Of a stretch of 16,332 nucleotides of DNA, positions 7,492 through 14,178 are shown piece by piece (the first letter of the stretch is position 1; every line of letters begins with the position of its first letter). This DNA is from a bacterium (GTDB lineage Bacteria > SZUA-79 > Acidulodesulfobacterales > Acidulodesulfobacteraceae). The notes under the pieces were generated by a model that searched no databases, was not told the origin of the DNA, and saw only the letters and a program-made list of their open reading frames with translations. The translations under genes were made by a program, and so were the position numbers. The stretch is taken from contig JAJYKQ010000020.1 of assembly GCA_021788495.1 (NCBI GenBank), positions 1 through 16,332 of the forward strand, written 5' to 3'.

Positions 7492-8919
7492 TTAATTTTT
7501 GTTTTCCAGAAGCAATGAATTTATATAAGTCATAGGGGTCGAAATATTTTTCATAGATTTTTTCAGTTTAAACATATGCGTAATCGGCATTTTTCCGGAA
7601 AGTATGTATTTGATAATGAAAAAAATATCGTTTGCCCTTAAGTTTAAACTTTTATACGAAGTTTTATACAGATTTGAAAATTCTTTAAAAAAATCGTTCC
7701 TTGATAAGACGGTTTCTAAAACAGGATGGAACAGATCATAATAAGAATAGTTTTTAACGGTTAATTTATCCTTTAATTCGTTATAAAGTTTTGTTCCAGG
7801 AAGAGGCGTAAGTACGGAGAATACAGGCACGCTTATCTTGAGCCTTTTAACGAAGCCCATCAATTTATTAAAATCCATCTTAGTGAAATCCGGAGAAACT
7901 ATGAAAGAAGCGGTTACGGCGACATTCTGTTTTTTTGCAATATAGTATGCTTTTTCATTGTTTAGCGAAGAGTTGCTTTTATTTATACTGCTAAGTTTAT
8001 CGTCGTCTATGCTTTCGAACCCGATAAAAATATTTGACAGCCCCATTTCTTTCCACTGCGATATAAGTTCGGGATGCTTGACTATCGTATCGCTCCTTGC
8101 CTGTATAGTATATAGTTTATATATTTTTTCTTTTTTTAAAAGTTCGGCTATTTTTTTTGCCCGTTTAACGTCGCTGAAGAAGTTATCGTCGGTGACAAGT
8201 ATGTAATCTTCCTTAATTTCTTTTAATTCGGATACTACCCGCTCAGGCGATTTAGATCTGTAAGAGCCGCCGTAAAAATTCCAAACGCTGCAAAAATCGC
8301 ATTTAAAGGGACATCCCCTTGCCGTTTCTAAGCATGCCAGCGAAGTCCTGATGCCCAGATAATATTTTTTTCTGAATTCCTCCGTAAGATGCCTTGCAAA
8401 GAAAGGAAGGTCGTCTATGTTTTTAAGAAGCGGTCTTTCCTGCGTTTTTATCTGATTGCCGTTTTCGTTGTATATTATGCCTTTAACGTTTGAAAGAGGC
8501 GTATTCGAAGAAAATGCTCCGACGAGATCCCTAACGGTATATTCGCCTTCCCCTATTACTATAGCGTCTATTTCTTTAACGTTAAAATCGTAAGGATATA
8601 CCGAAACGTGATGTCCGCCGACGAAAACGTAGCGGATTCCGAATTCGTTTTTCACCCGTTTTGCAAGTTCGATAGTCCTGTACACGTCCGGAGTAAACGA
8701 ACATGAAAAACCTACCGCATCCGGTTTAAAACTTTTTATTTTATCTTCTAAGTATTTGTCGGGGTCGTAATCTACGGCTCTTAAGTCTGCTATTTTAACT
8801 ATGTGCTCGTCTCTGAGAAGGCTTCCGCCTATGGCTTCTAATCCTGTAGGTTCTATTATAGATACGTTATTTAATCCTATAGTGCTTGTATTATTTGGTT
8901 GAATAAGCAATATTTTCAT
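7492..8919 (-). CDS. B12-binding radical SAM protein, resembling hopanoid C-3 methylase HpnR
   Basis: A 475-residue enzyme with an N-terminal cobalamin-binding Rossmann domain (about 1-150) and a radical SAM domain (about 195-400). The first domain contains EPTGLEAIGG, AVGFSCSF, VFVGGHH and a GEGE segment, and lacks the DxHxxG base-on motif. The radical SAM iron-sulfur cysteines are Cys203, Cys207 and Cys210 in RGCPFKCDFC. The context SVWNFYGGSYRSKSPE, the IFIGFESID strand, TPLPGTKLYNEL and the later YYDLFHPVLET look like HpnR, which methylates hopanoids at C-3; this comparison is from memory. Other class B methylases of lipids or secondary metabolites remain possible, and no hopanoid genes are present here. 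A GAGGTG ribosome site lies 7 nt before the ATG. The gene lies between divIVA and rpsF on the same strand. B12-radical SAM class is near certain; the subfamily is tentative. Confidence 0.88.
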   Translation of the reverse strand: MKILLIQPNNTSTIGLNNVSIIEPTGLEAIGGSLLRDEHIVKIADLRAVDYDPDKYLEDKIKSFKPDAVGFSCSFTPDVYRTIELAKRVKNEFGIRYVFVGGHHVSVYPYDFNVKEIDAIVIGEGEYTVRDLVGAFSSNTPLSNVKGIIYNENGNQIKTQERPLLKNIDDLPFFARHLTEEFRKKYYLGIRTSLACLETARGCPFKCDFCSVWNFYGGSYRSKSPERVVSELKEIKEDYILVTDDNFFSDVKRAKKIAELLKKEKIYKLYTIQARSDTIVKHPELISQWKEMGLSNIFIGFESIDDDKLSSINKSNSSLNNEKAYYIAKKQNVAVTASFIVSPDFTKMDFNKLMGFVKRLKISVPVFSVLTPLPGTKLYNELKDKLTVKNYSYYDLFHPVLETVLSRNDFFKEFSNLYKTSYKSLNLRANDIFFIIKYILSGKMPITHMFKLKKSMKNISTPMTYINSLLLENKN

Positions 8920-8950
8920 ATTTCTTCACCTCTACCTCTAGATGATTAAT

Positions 8951-8990
8951 GTTAATTAAAATTAACGATAAATAATTTAATGCGGCGCAT
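8951..8990. promoter_or_regulatory. Two short palindromes upstream of the radical SAM gene
   Basis: The 144-bp gap between divIVA and the radical SAM gene is mostly A and T. It holds GTTAAT-TAAA-ATTAAC (8951-8966, 6-bp arms) and the GC-rich ATGCG-G-CGCAT (8980-8990, 5-bp arms). Both lie within about 75 bp of the start codon, where an operator could act. No convincing -35/-10 pair was found here, so the promoter of the gene is unplaced. Short palindromes in AT-rich DNA can arise by chance. Confidence 0.25.
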
Positions 8991-9063
8991 ATTCATGTAA
9001 TTAATATCTATCGGATACTTTATATATAATAAGTATATCACATAATATAAATAAATATAAGTC

Positions 9064-9777
9064 TTAGAAAGAAAATTTATTAATATCGCCCAGCATTTCT
9101 TCCATACTTTTTTCGCCGGTTTCCGTTTTCGAACTTTCCTCTTTTTCCTCTTCACCGTCTTTTTTTTCTATTCCGCTATTTTTTAGAAAATCTGCAAGGT
9201 CGTAATTTTCGCCGGTTTTTTTTACTTCGGCGGTATTACCGGAAGAGTCCTCTTTAAGTTCCGCACTGCCCTTAATATAGGAGGAAGCGTCTATTTTTAT
9301 CGGTTCTTCCGGTAAAGAAATCTCGAGTTTTTTTTCCGATTCCCTGTTTACTATATCAATATTAGTCTGCAGTAGATTTTTTAAAGAATTTACTATAATT
9401 ATCCGCTTGTTTAACAGTTCCTCGATATTTTTGGCAATCTCGGCATATTTTTTGTTTGCGTCTTTTATTATGTTTTCGGATTCCGAAACCGCCCTGTTTT
9501 TTATAGATTCCGCTTCCATAATAGCCGCTTTCTTGATGTCGTTTGAAACCGACTGCACCATAAGTATTGCTTCGCTTATAGACTTGTCTTTTTCTTTGTA
9601 ATCCGCAATCTCCTGATTTTTTTTGACGAGTTCTTCTTTCAGTCCGTAGTATTCTCCGTAAAGTTTTTCTAAATCCTTTGCTATTATTTCAAGAAAATTT
9701 TCGACTTCGGTTACGTCGTATCCTTTAATTTTTTTTGAAAACTTTTGCGATCTTATTTCTATTGGAGAAAGTTCCAT
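9064..9777 (-). CDS. divIVA: DivIVA-domain coiled-coil protein
   Basis: A 237-residue protein. The N-terminal DivIVA membrane-targeting domain is seen in MELSPIEIRSQKF followed by IKGYDVTEVENFLE (about residues 18-31). A long predicted coiled coil follows (about 32-140, rich in Glu, Lys, Ile and Leu). After that comes an acidic, poorly conserved region (about 155-225) and a short C-terminal MEEMLGDINKFSF tail. DivIVA proteins bind curved or polar membrane and act in division, polarity or envelope growth; the role in Gram-negative deltaproteobacteria is little studied. AGGAG (9786-9790) precedes the ATG by about 8 nt. It lies 65 bp behind yggT on the same strand, a pairing common in several phyla. 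Confidence 0.9.
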   Translation of the reverse strand: MELSPIEIRSQKFSKKIKGYDVTEVENFLEIIAKDLEKLYGEYYGLKEELVKKNQEIADYKEKDKSISEAILMVQSVSNDIKKAAIMEAESIKNRAVSESENIIKDANKKYAEIAKNIEELLNKRIIIVNSLKNLLQTNIDIVNRESEKKLEISLPEEPIKIDASSYIKGSAELKEDSSGNTAEVKKTGENYDLADFLKNSGIEKKDGEEEKEESSKTETGEKSMEEMLGDINKFSF

Positions 9778-9842
9778 AATTTTAACTCCTGCGTTAAAAT
9801 CGATTAATTATATATAAATATATAAATATAAAAAGGTAAAAG

Positions 9843-10169
9843 TCAGCGCCTCAAAATTATAAACGGTATATTTTGCATAATATATCTGTATTCTATAAAA
9901 TTTAGCAGCTGAGTTAAGGCTATTATTATTAGTATGACTATTAAAGGAGATAAATCGAAAGCAAAAGAAGAGCCTACGGGAAGTATTAGCCTTACTTTAT
10001 TAAGTACCGGTTCGGTAATATCGTTAATGAAGCGGACTATGGGGTTATAAGGGTCGGGATTTACCCACGAAAGCAGGGCTTTAATAATGATTACCCACAT
10101 ATATATATAAAGAATATCTTTCGCGACATCTATAACGTCGGTTAAAAATTTAAGCAGCAATATATCCAT
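9843..10169 (-). CDS. YggT family membrane protein
   Basis: A 108-residue protein with two long hydrophobic segments, about 20-36 and 70-90. Between them lies the YggT core: ALLSWVNPDPYNPIVRFI, then ITEPVLNKVR and LILPVG, and then DLSPLIVIL. It is an inner-membrane protein often found next to division genes; its biochemical role is unclear, though cell-shape, division and osmotic-stress roles have been suggested. It is the first gene of a likely yggT-divIVA unit. The ATG has no Shine-Dalgarno; the preceding bases are a short TAAAACTAAAACT repeat. A promoter candidate lies about 35 bp upstream. Confidence 0.92.
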   Translation of the reverse strand: MDILLLKFLTDVIDVAKDILYIYMWVIIIKALLSWVNPDPYNPIVRFINDITEPVLNKVRLILPVGSSFAFDLSPLIVILIIIALTQLLNFIEYRYIMQNIPFIILRR

Positions 10170-10203
10170 AGTTTTAGTTTTAGTTTAATTAAATTTAATA
10201 TAT

Positions 10204-10233
10204 AATATAACATAATTGAATGAGCATATACAA
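10204..10233 (-). promoter_or_regulatory. Candidate promoter of yggT-divIVA
   Basis: On the minus strand, TTGTAT (10233-10228) and TATATT (10209-10204) are 18 bp apart, with a TGT in front of the -10 (extended -10 form). Transcription would start near 10197, leaving a leader of about 28 nt with no ribosome-binding site. It overlaps the opposite-facing candidate promoter of polX. The AT-rich setting lowers certainty. Confidence 0.45.
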
Positions 10234-10245
10234 ATTATATATAAA
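10216..10245 (+). promoter_or_regulatory. Candidate promoter of polX-thiD
   Basis: TTGAAT (10216-10221) and TATAAA (10240-10245) are 18 bp apart on the plus strand. The -10 element ends only 9 bp before the polX ATG and there is no Shine-Dalgarno, so the mRNA would be leaderless or nearly so. It overlaps the divergent yggT promoter candidate. Confidence 0.4.
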
Positions 10246-10254
10246 TAAAAAGTT

Positions 10255-12057
10255 ATGACTAATGCGGAAATTGCCGAAATTTTCGAACATATAGCCGAAA
10301 TACTGGAAATTAAAGGCGAAAATCCTTTTAAAATAAGGGCATATTTAAATGCTTCGGCAGCAATAAGCAGGCTGGGAGAAAATTTATCCGATATTATTAT
10401 AGAGGGAAAAAATTTAAATATCCCGGGTATCGGGAAAGACCTGCATCTTAAAATAAAGGAGCTTGTAGAAACGGGAAACCTTGCTTATTACGACGAACTT
10501 CTAAAATCGGTGCCGGACGGCTTATTCGAGCTTTTAAAAATAAGGGGATTAGGGCCTAAAAAGGCAATGCTTTTATATGAAAATTTTAATATTAAAAGCG
10601 CGGCCGATTTGGAAAATGCTTTAAAATTAGGCAAATTAAAAGATATCCATGGTTTCGGAGAAAAGTCTATAGAAAATTTAAAAAAATCTGTGGAAGAATT
10701 TAATATTTTTAAAACCAGATTCTTATATCCGGACGCTTTAAATCAAGCGCTAATGCTTGAATATTATCTTAAAAATACGCCGCAGAAAATTATATTGGAT
10801 ATTCAGACGGCTGGTTCCTTAAGAAGAAAAATGGAAACCGTCGGAGATATAGACATAGTGCTTTCCGTCGCCGCAGGGAAAGAACAGCTGTTTTTCGAGA
10901 GGCTGTTTAAATATCCGGAAATTTTAAGAACGGAATCTTCCGGAGAAACTAAAACAAGCATAATTTTAAGGAGCGGCATACGCGTCGATTTAAGGATAGT
11001 ACCCCGCGAAGATTTCGTTTATGCCTTTCATCATTTTACCGGCTCCAAAATGCATAACGAAGAGTTAAGGTTGTTAGAAAAAGCTAACGGCTACAAGATA
11101 AACGAATACGGCATATTTAAAAGGAATAAAAACGAAGACTCCGGCGCGGATATTTCCGAAAGCAAAACAAATAAAATAGAAGTAAACGACGAAAGGGAAT
11201 TTTACGGAGTTTTCGGGATGCAGTATATTCCGCCGGAATTAAGGGAAGGAGCGGGGGAACTCGATGCGGCGTTAAACGGCGGAATACCGGCTCTTATAGA
11301 AGAAAAAGACCTGCGCGGAGTTTTTCATATTCATACTACTTATACCGACGGAAAAGAAAGTATGGAAGCTATGGTAGAAGAATGTATAAGACTCGGATAC
11401 GAATACGCCGGCATCTCCGATCATTCGGTATCCGCCCATTATGCCAACGGGCTTTCCGCAGACGAACTTGAATCTCAAATCGAATATATCGACAGGCTTA
11501 ATAAAAAATATGCGGATAAAATTAAAATTTTTAAGGGCGTAGAATCGGACATTTTACCTGACGGCAATTTGGACTACGATGAAAAAACCCTGTCCAAACT
11601 CGATTTCGTCATAGCATCCGTGCATTCTAATTTTAATATGACGGAATCTCTTATGACGGAAAGAATAGTTAAAGCAATTAAAAATCCTTACACGACTATG
11701 ATAGGACATCTTACCGGCAGACTCCTTTTAGAAAGAAAAGAATATCCTTTAAATATAGGGCGGATTTTAGACTTCGCTTCCGAGTTTAAAACCGTTATAG
11801 AACTCAACGCTAATCCGAAAAGGCTGGATATCGACTGGAGGCATATAAAATCGGCTTTATCGAAAAACGTTATGCTTTCAATTAATCCGGACGCACACAA
11901 AACAGAAGGAATACGCTTCGTTAACTACGGAATCGGTATAGCCAGAAAAGGCTGGGCAAAAAAATCGGATATTTTAAATACGGGGAGCGCTTCGGAAGTT
12001 TACGATATTTTAACGAGCATAAGGGATTTTAAAAAAAAGAAGGCGAAAATATTTTGA
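10255..12057 (+). CDS. polX: DNA polymerase/3'-5' exonuclease PolX
   Basis: A 600-residue DNA repair enzyme that fills short gaps and trims or opens damaged ends. Helix-hairpin-helix repeats occupy about residues 1-150 (IPGIGKDL, IRGLGPKKA, IHGFGEKS). The family X polymerase domain has the nucleotidyltransferase motif GSLRRKMETVGDID with Asp198 and Asp200, and the third metal aspartate Asp245 in RVDLR. The C-terminal PHP metal-dependent nuclease domain (about 350-590) begins with HIH at 358-360. It also has SDH (388-390), GVESDI, SVHS, GHLTGR and NPDAH, so the nuclease site looks complete. A short acidic linker near 298-315 makes it a little longer than the usual 570-580. The gene lacks a Shine-Dalgarno, has a promoter close to the ATG, and overlaps the next gene by 4 nt. 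Confidence 0.96.
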   Translation: MTNAEIAEIFEHIAEILEIKGENPFKIRAYLNASAAISRLGENLSDIIIEGKNLNIPGIGKDLHLKIKELVETGNLAYYDELLKSVPDGLFELLKIRGLGPKKAMLLYENFNIKSAADLENALKLGKLKDIHGFGEKSIENLKKSVEEFNIFKTRFLYPDALNQALMLEYYLKNTPQKIILDIQTAGSLRRKMETVGDIDIVLSVAAGKEQLFFERLFKYPEILRTESSGETKTSIILRSGIRVDLRIVPREDFVYAFHHFTGSKMHNEELRLLEKANGYKINEYGIFKRNKNEDSGADISESKTNKIEVNDEREFYGVFGMQYIPPELREGAGELDAALNGGIPALIEEKDLRGVFHIHTTYTDGKESMEAMVEECIRLGYEYAGISDHSVSAHYANGLSADELESQIEYIDRLNKKYADKIKIFKGVESDILPDGNLDYDEKTLSKLDFVIASVHSNFNMTESLMTERIVKAIKNPYTTMIGHLTGRLLLERKEYPLNIGRILDFASEFKTVIELNANPKRLDIDWRHIKSALSKNVMLSINPDAHKTEGIRFVNYGIGIARKGWAKKSDILNTGSASEVYDILTSIRDFKKKKAKIF

Positions 12058-12869
12058 CGTTAAAAATTTTATCCGTTGCAGGTTTTGACGGTTCCGGCGG
12101 AGCCGGTATAACTTCCGATGCTAAGATTTTTTCTAAGCTTGGAATTTTCGGTTTATCCGCCGTTACGGCTATGACTGCCCAGAATCCCGATAAAATATAT
12201 AAAATAGAACGGGTTTCCGACGTTTTTTTTTCGGCGGAGCTGGAAGCCGTATTTGAATATTTTAAAGTAGATGCGGTAAAAACCGGTTTAATTTACGACG
12301 ATAGACAGAGTTCTATGCTGTCCGGTTTCATAGATAAATACGGCGTAAAAATTTTAGTGGTCGATCCCGTATATGTTTCCACTTCCAACTCTATAATAGT
12401 GAATAAAAACCGCTATCCCGATTTTTTAATACCTTTGTTTAAACATGCATCCGTAATCACGCCCAACGTTAAAGAAGCCGAACTTATTTCAGGAACGGAA
12501 ATTAAAAACTTGGAAGAAATGAAAAATGCGGCAAAAATTATAAGAAAAAAATTTCCTGAAATTAAAAATATTTTAATTAAAGGTTCGCATATTAACGAAG
12601 AATCGGGAGAAAATGTTATAAAAAATTTACTTTTAAACTCAAAAAACGAATTTTATATATACGAAAGCAAAAGAATAAATATCGGAAAACAGGTGCATGG
12701 AACCGGATGCGCTTTTTCAGGCTGTATGGCGTCATATCTTGCTTTAGGAATAAAAATGGAATCCGCCGTCGCCGAAACGGAAAAATTTATTTCTAAAATT
12801 TTAAAAGATATTAAAAAAATTCAGGATAACTCGCAGGAAAAAATAAATTATATTACGGGGAATATATAG
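12054..12869 (+). CDS. thiD: Hydroxymethylpyrimidine (phosphate) kinase ThiD
   Basis: A 271-residue ribokinase-fold kinase of normal ThiD length, phosphorylating hydroxymethylpyrimidine and its monophosphate in thiamine synthesis. It shows the N-terminal GFDGSGGAGITSDAK loop (usually GSDPSGGAG), AVTAMTAQN, DPVYVSTS, ITPNVKEAELIS and the anion-hole motif GTGCAFSGC with Cys219. The start is a TTG at 12054 that overlaps the polX stop as TTGA. It is backed by GAAGG 10 nt upstream, and no better start exists before the conserved residues. It has no fused ThiE domain, no other thiamine genes are nearby, and no riboswitch is seen since the start lies inside polX. Some family members act on pyridoxal instead, which cannot be excluded. 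Confidence 0.9.
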   Translation: MTLKILSVAGFDGSGGAGITSDAKIFSKLGIFGLSAVTAMTAQNPDKIYKIERVSDVFFSAELEAVFEYFKVDAVKTGLIYDDRQSSMLSGFIDKYGVKILVVDPVYVSTSNSIIVNKNRYPDFLIPLFKHASVITPNVKEAELISGTEIKNLEEMKNAAKIIRKKFPEIKNILIKGSHINEESGENVIKNLLLNSKNEFYIYESKRINIGKQVHGTGCAFSGCMASYLALGIKMESAVAETEKFISKILKDIKKIQDNSQEKINYITGNI

Positions 12870-12870
12870 A

Positions 12871-12964
12871 AAAGAAAAAGGTGTCAGATTAATTTTACGC
12901 ATTCGAAAAAGAACAATCAACGATAAAAGATTTTGCGTAAAATTAATCTGACACCTTTTTCTTT
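12871..12964. repeat. 94-bp element with perfect 31-bp inverted repeats (MITE/REP-like; probable two-way terminator)
   Basis: Bases 12871-12901 and 12934-12964 are exact reverse complements over 31 bp, separated by a 32-nt loop. The arms begin AAAGAAAAAGGTGTCAGA and end TTTTACGCA. Each arm's outer end is an A-run on one strand and T5CT3 on the other, so the hairpin has a T-tract in both directions. The element starts 1 bp after the thiD stop and ends 4 bp before the dsbA-like stop, filling the gap between two convergent genes. That placement suits a bidirectional transcription terminator. The length and perfection of the arms exceed a normal terminator and suggest a non-autonomous mobile palindrome. 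No transposase gene or clear target duplication is seen. Confidence 0.85.
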
Positions 12965-12968
12965 ATTA

Positions 12969-13613
12969 TTATTGCAATGCTCCGTTAAGAATTTTAATCA
13001 TTAACGGCAGAGGCTTATATCCCACTACTTTTTTATAAAGAATTAGTCCTCTGTATATATAAAAAGTCGGCGTTCCGGTTACTTTTGCGCTCATACCGGA
13101 ATTTATATTGCTTTTAATAAGCCTTTTCGGCAGTCCGCTTTTAACGCAGGACTCTTCTTCAGACATATTGATTATTTTTCCTGCATGCGTTTTAAGGAAA
13201 TAATAAATATCTCCTATACTGCTCCAAAAGTCTTGGTCTTTATAAAGAAGGCTCCTTACAGGCATATATTTTCCTTGAAGAGCGGCGCAGTCGGCATATT
13301 CGGCTCCTTTAAAAGCATATTTATGTATAAGGGTAAGGGGGAAATCCCTGAATTCTAAGTATATTTTGCCGTTTTTAATATAATGTTTTAATATGTAGGG
13401 AAAGTCGTATTCTTCAAATTTTCTGCACCAGTAACACTGAAAATCCGTGTATGCAATAATAGTTACCGCCGCATTAGGATTGCCTATCTGCCTGTCGGCG
13501 TTTACTTTTTTGACAAAATTCCGGTATGGCATCGCCTCGGCATAATTTTGAGCCGAAAAAGCAACTGCCGCAAAGACTAAAACCGTTAAAAAAATTAACT
13601 TCATTAAACGCAT
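12969..13613 (-). CDS. Secreted DsbA-family thioredoxin-fold protein
   Basis: A 214-residue protein with an N-terminal signal peptide: basic start, hydrophobic core about 6-20, and likely cleavage after Ala21 or Ala27. The mature part is a DsbA-like domain with VTIIAYTDFQCYWC carrying the redox pair Cys60-Cys63. The cis-proline loop TGTPTFYI has Pro182. A second cysteine pair, Cys109 and Cys156, could form a structural disulfide. It probably acts in the periplasm as a thiol-disulfide oxidoreductase. No DsbB or VKOR partner is present here, so direction (oxidase, reductase or isomerase) is open. The promoter lies so close that ATG 13613 would be the first transcribed base; the in-frame ATG at 13604 is an alternative. 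The 3' end meets the 94-bp inverted repeat. Confidence 0.88.
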   Translation of the reverse strand: MRLMKLIFLTVLVFAAVAFSAQNYAEAMPYRNFVKKVNADRQIGNPNAAVTIIAYTDFQCYWCRKFEEYDFPYILKHYIKNGKIYLEFRDFPLTLIHKYAFKGAEYADCAALQGKYMPVRSLLYKDQDFWSSIGDIYYFLKTHAGKIINMSEEESCVKSGLPKRLIKSNINSGMSAKVTGTPTFYIYRGLILYKKVVGYKPLPLMIKILNGALQ

Positions 13614-13619
13614 AACCTA

Positions 13620-13647
13620 ATTTTATCATATTTATGAATAATGTCAA
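13620..13647 (-). promoter_or_regulatory. Promoter of the dsbA-like gene (leaderless start likely)
   Basis: On the minus strand, a perfect TTGACA (13647-13642) is followed after 16 bp by TAAAAT (13625-13620), which is preceded by TGA as an extended -10. Only 6 bp separate the -10 from the ATG at 13613, so transcription should begin at or next to the start codon. The gene thus has its own promoter, separate from the rubredoxin genes upstream. Confidence 0.7.
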
Positions 13648-13686
13648 TATCGCTATGGACGTTATTATCTTATATGTAAATAAAAT

Positions 13687-13875
13687 TTAACCTGCGAAAT
13701 GATGGAAATGAGTTTTGTCTGCGCCGCATATGGGGCAAACCCAATCGTCCGGAAGTTTTTCGAAAGGAGTTCCTGACTCTATTCCTCCTACGGAGTCGCC
13801 TACTTCAGGATCATAGATATATCCGCAAACGTCGCACTGGTACTTTGGCAAAGCAATTTCTTCAGTTGAAGCCAT
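13687..13875 (-). CDS. Rubredoxin (canonical knuckles)
   Basis: A 62-residue one-iron electron carrier of the cytoplasm. The iron ligands are Cys14 and Cys17 in [10 protein letters not shown] and Cys47 and Cys50 in CPICGADK, both with the usual glycine after the second cysteine. The conserved [20 protein letters not shown] lies between them. An N-terminal tail of about 10 residues and a His-rich end (THFHHFAG) are slightly unusual. AGGAG lies 7 nt before the ATG. It follows a second rubredoxin gene by 44 bp on the same strand. No redox partner such as rubrerythrin, superoxide reductase or flavoprotein is adjacent. Confidence 0.97.
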   Translation of the reverse strand: MASTEEIALPKYQCDVCGYIYDPEVGDSVGGIESGTPFEKLPDDWVCPICGADKTHFHHFAG

Positions 13876-13919
13876 TAAAAATCTCCTGTTTTAAATCTTA
13901 ATCAATTAAATTAGTTTAT

Positions 13920-14099
13920 TTATTTGTCTATTTTTTTAAAATGAGTCTTGTCTACTTTACATATAGGGCACAGCCAATCGTCCGGTATATCATCGAAAGG
14001 CGTGCCCGGCGGTATTCCGCCTTCAGGATCGCCCTTTTTGGGGTCGTAAATATAGGGACACGCTTCGCATACATATTTATCTTTATTTTCGCTGTCCAT
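13920..14099 (-). CDS. Second rubredoxin, variant knuckles (59 residues)
   Basis: A short gene translated by hand: ATG at 14099, TAA at 13920-13922. Iron ligands are Cys11 and Cys14 in [10 protein letters not shown] and Cys44 and Cys47 in CPICKVDK, with [20 protein letters not shown] between them. All four cysteines and the core aromatics are kept, but both glycines that normally follow the second cysteine of each knuckle are replaced, by Pro15 and Lys48. It is about 60% identical to the neighbouring rubredoxin over the shared 49 residues (counted by eye) and ends with the same DKTHF segment, suggesting an old tandem duplication. AAGGA lies 12 nt before the ATG. It is first in the two-gene rubredoxin unit. 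Confidence 0.93.
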   Translation of the reverse strand: MDSENKDKYVCEACPYIYDPKKGDPEGGIPPGTPFDDIPDDWLCPICKVDKTHFKKIDK

Positions 14100-14140
14100 A
14101 ATTAATCAATATCCTTAAGAAATAAATTCATCTATTTTTA

Positions 14141-14149
14141 ATTATATCA
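14141..14149 (-). promoter_or_regulatory. Extended -10 promoter for the rubredoxin pair
   Basis: TGATATAAT on the minus strand (14149-14141) is a perfect -10 with the extended TGn element. No good -35 is seen 17 bp upstream (CTTTAA at best), as is common for extended -10 promoters. The start would lie near 14134, giving a leader of about 35 nt that contains AAGGA. Confidence 0.5.
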
Positions 14150-14178
14150 AATTAATTATTTTTTTAAAGTCTTTTAAT

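Noticed and set aside
9015..9036. Hairpin ATACTT-10-AAGTAT after divIVA as a terminator
   Set aside because: The stem is only 6 bp of nearly all A/T with no following T-run; it is weak and expected by chance in this spacer.
8952..9155. Open frame on the minus strand for a very basic Lys/Arg-rich protein
   Set aside because: It overlaps the end of divIVA in another frame. The Lys/Arg run is the shifted reading of divIVA's acidic Glu/Lys codons, and the rest is translated AT-rich spacer.
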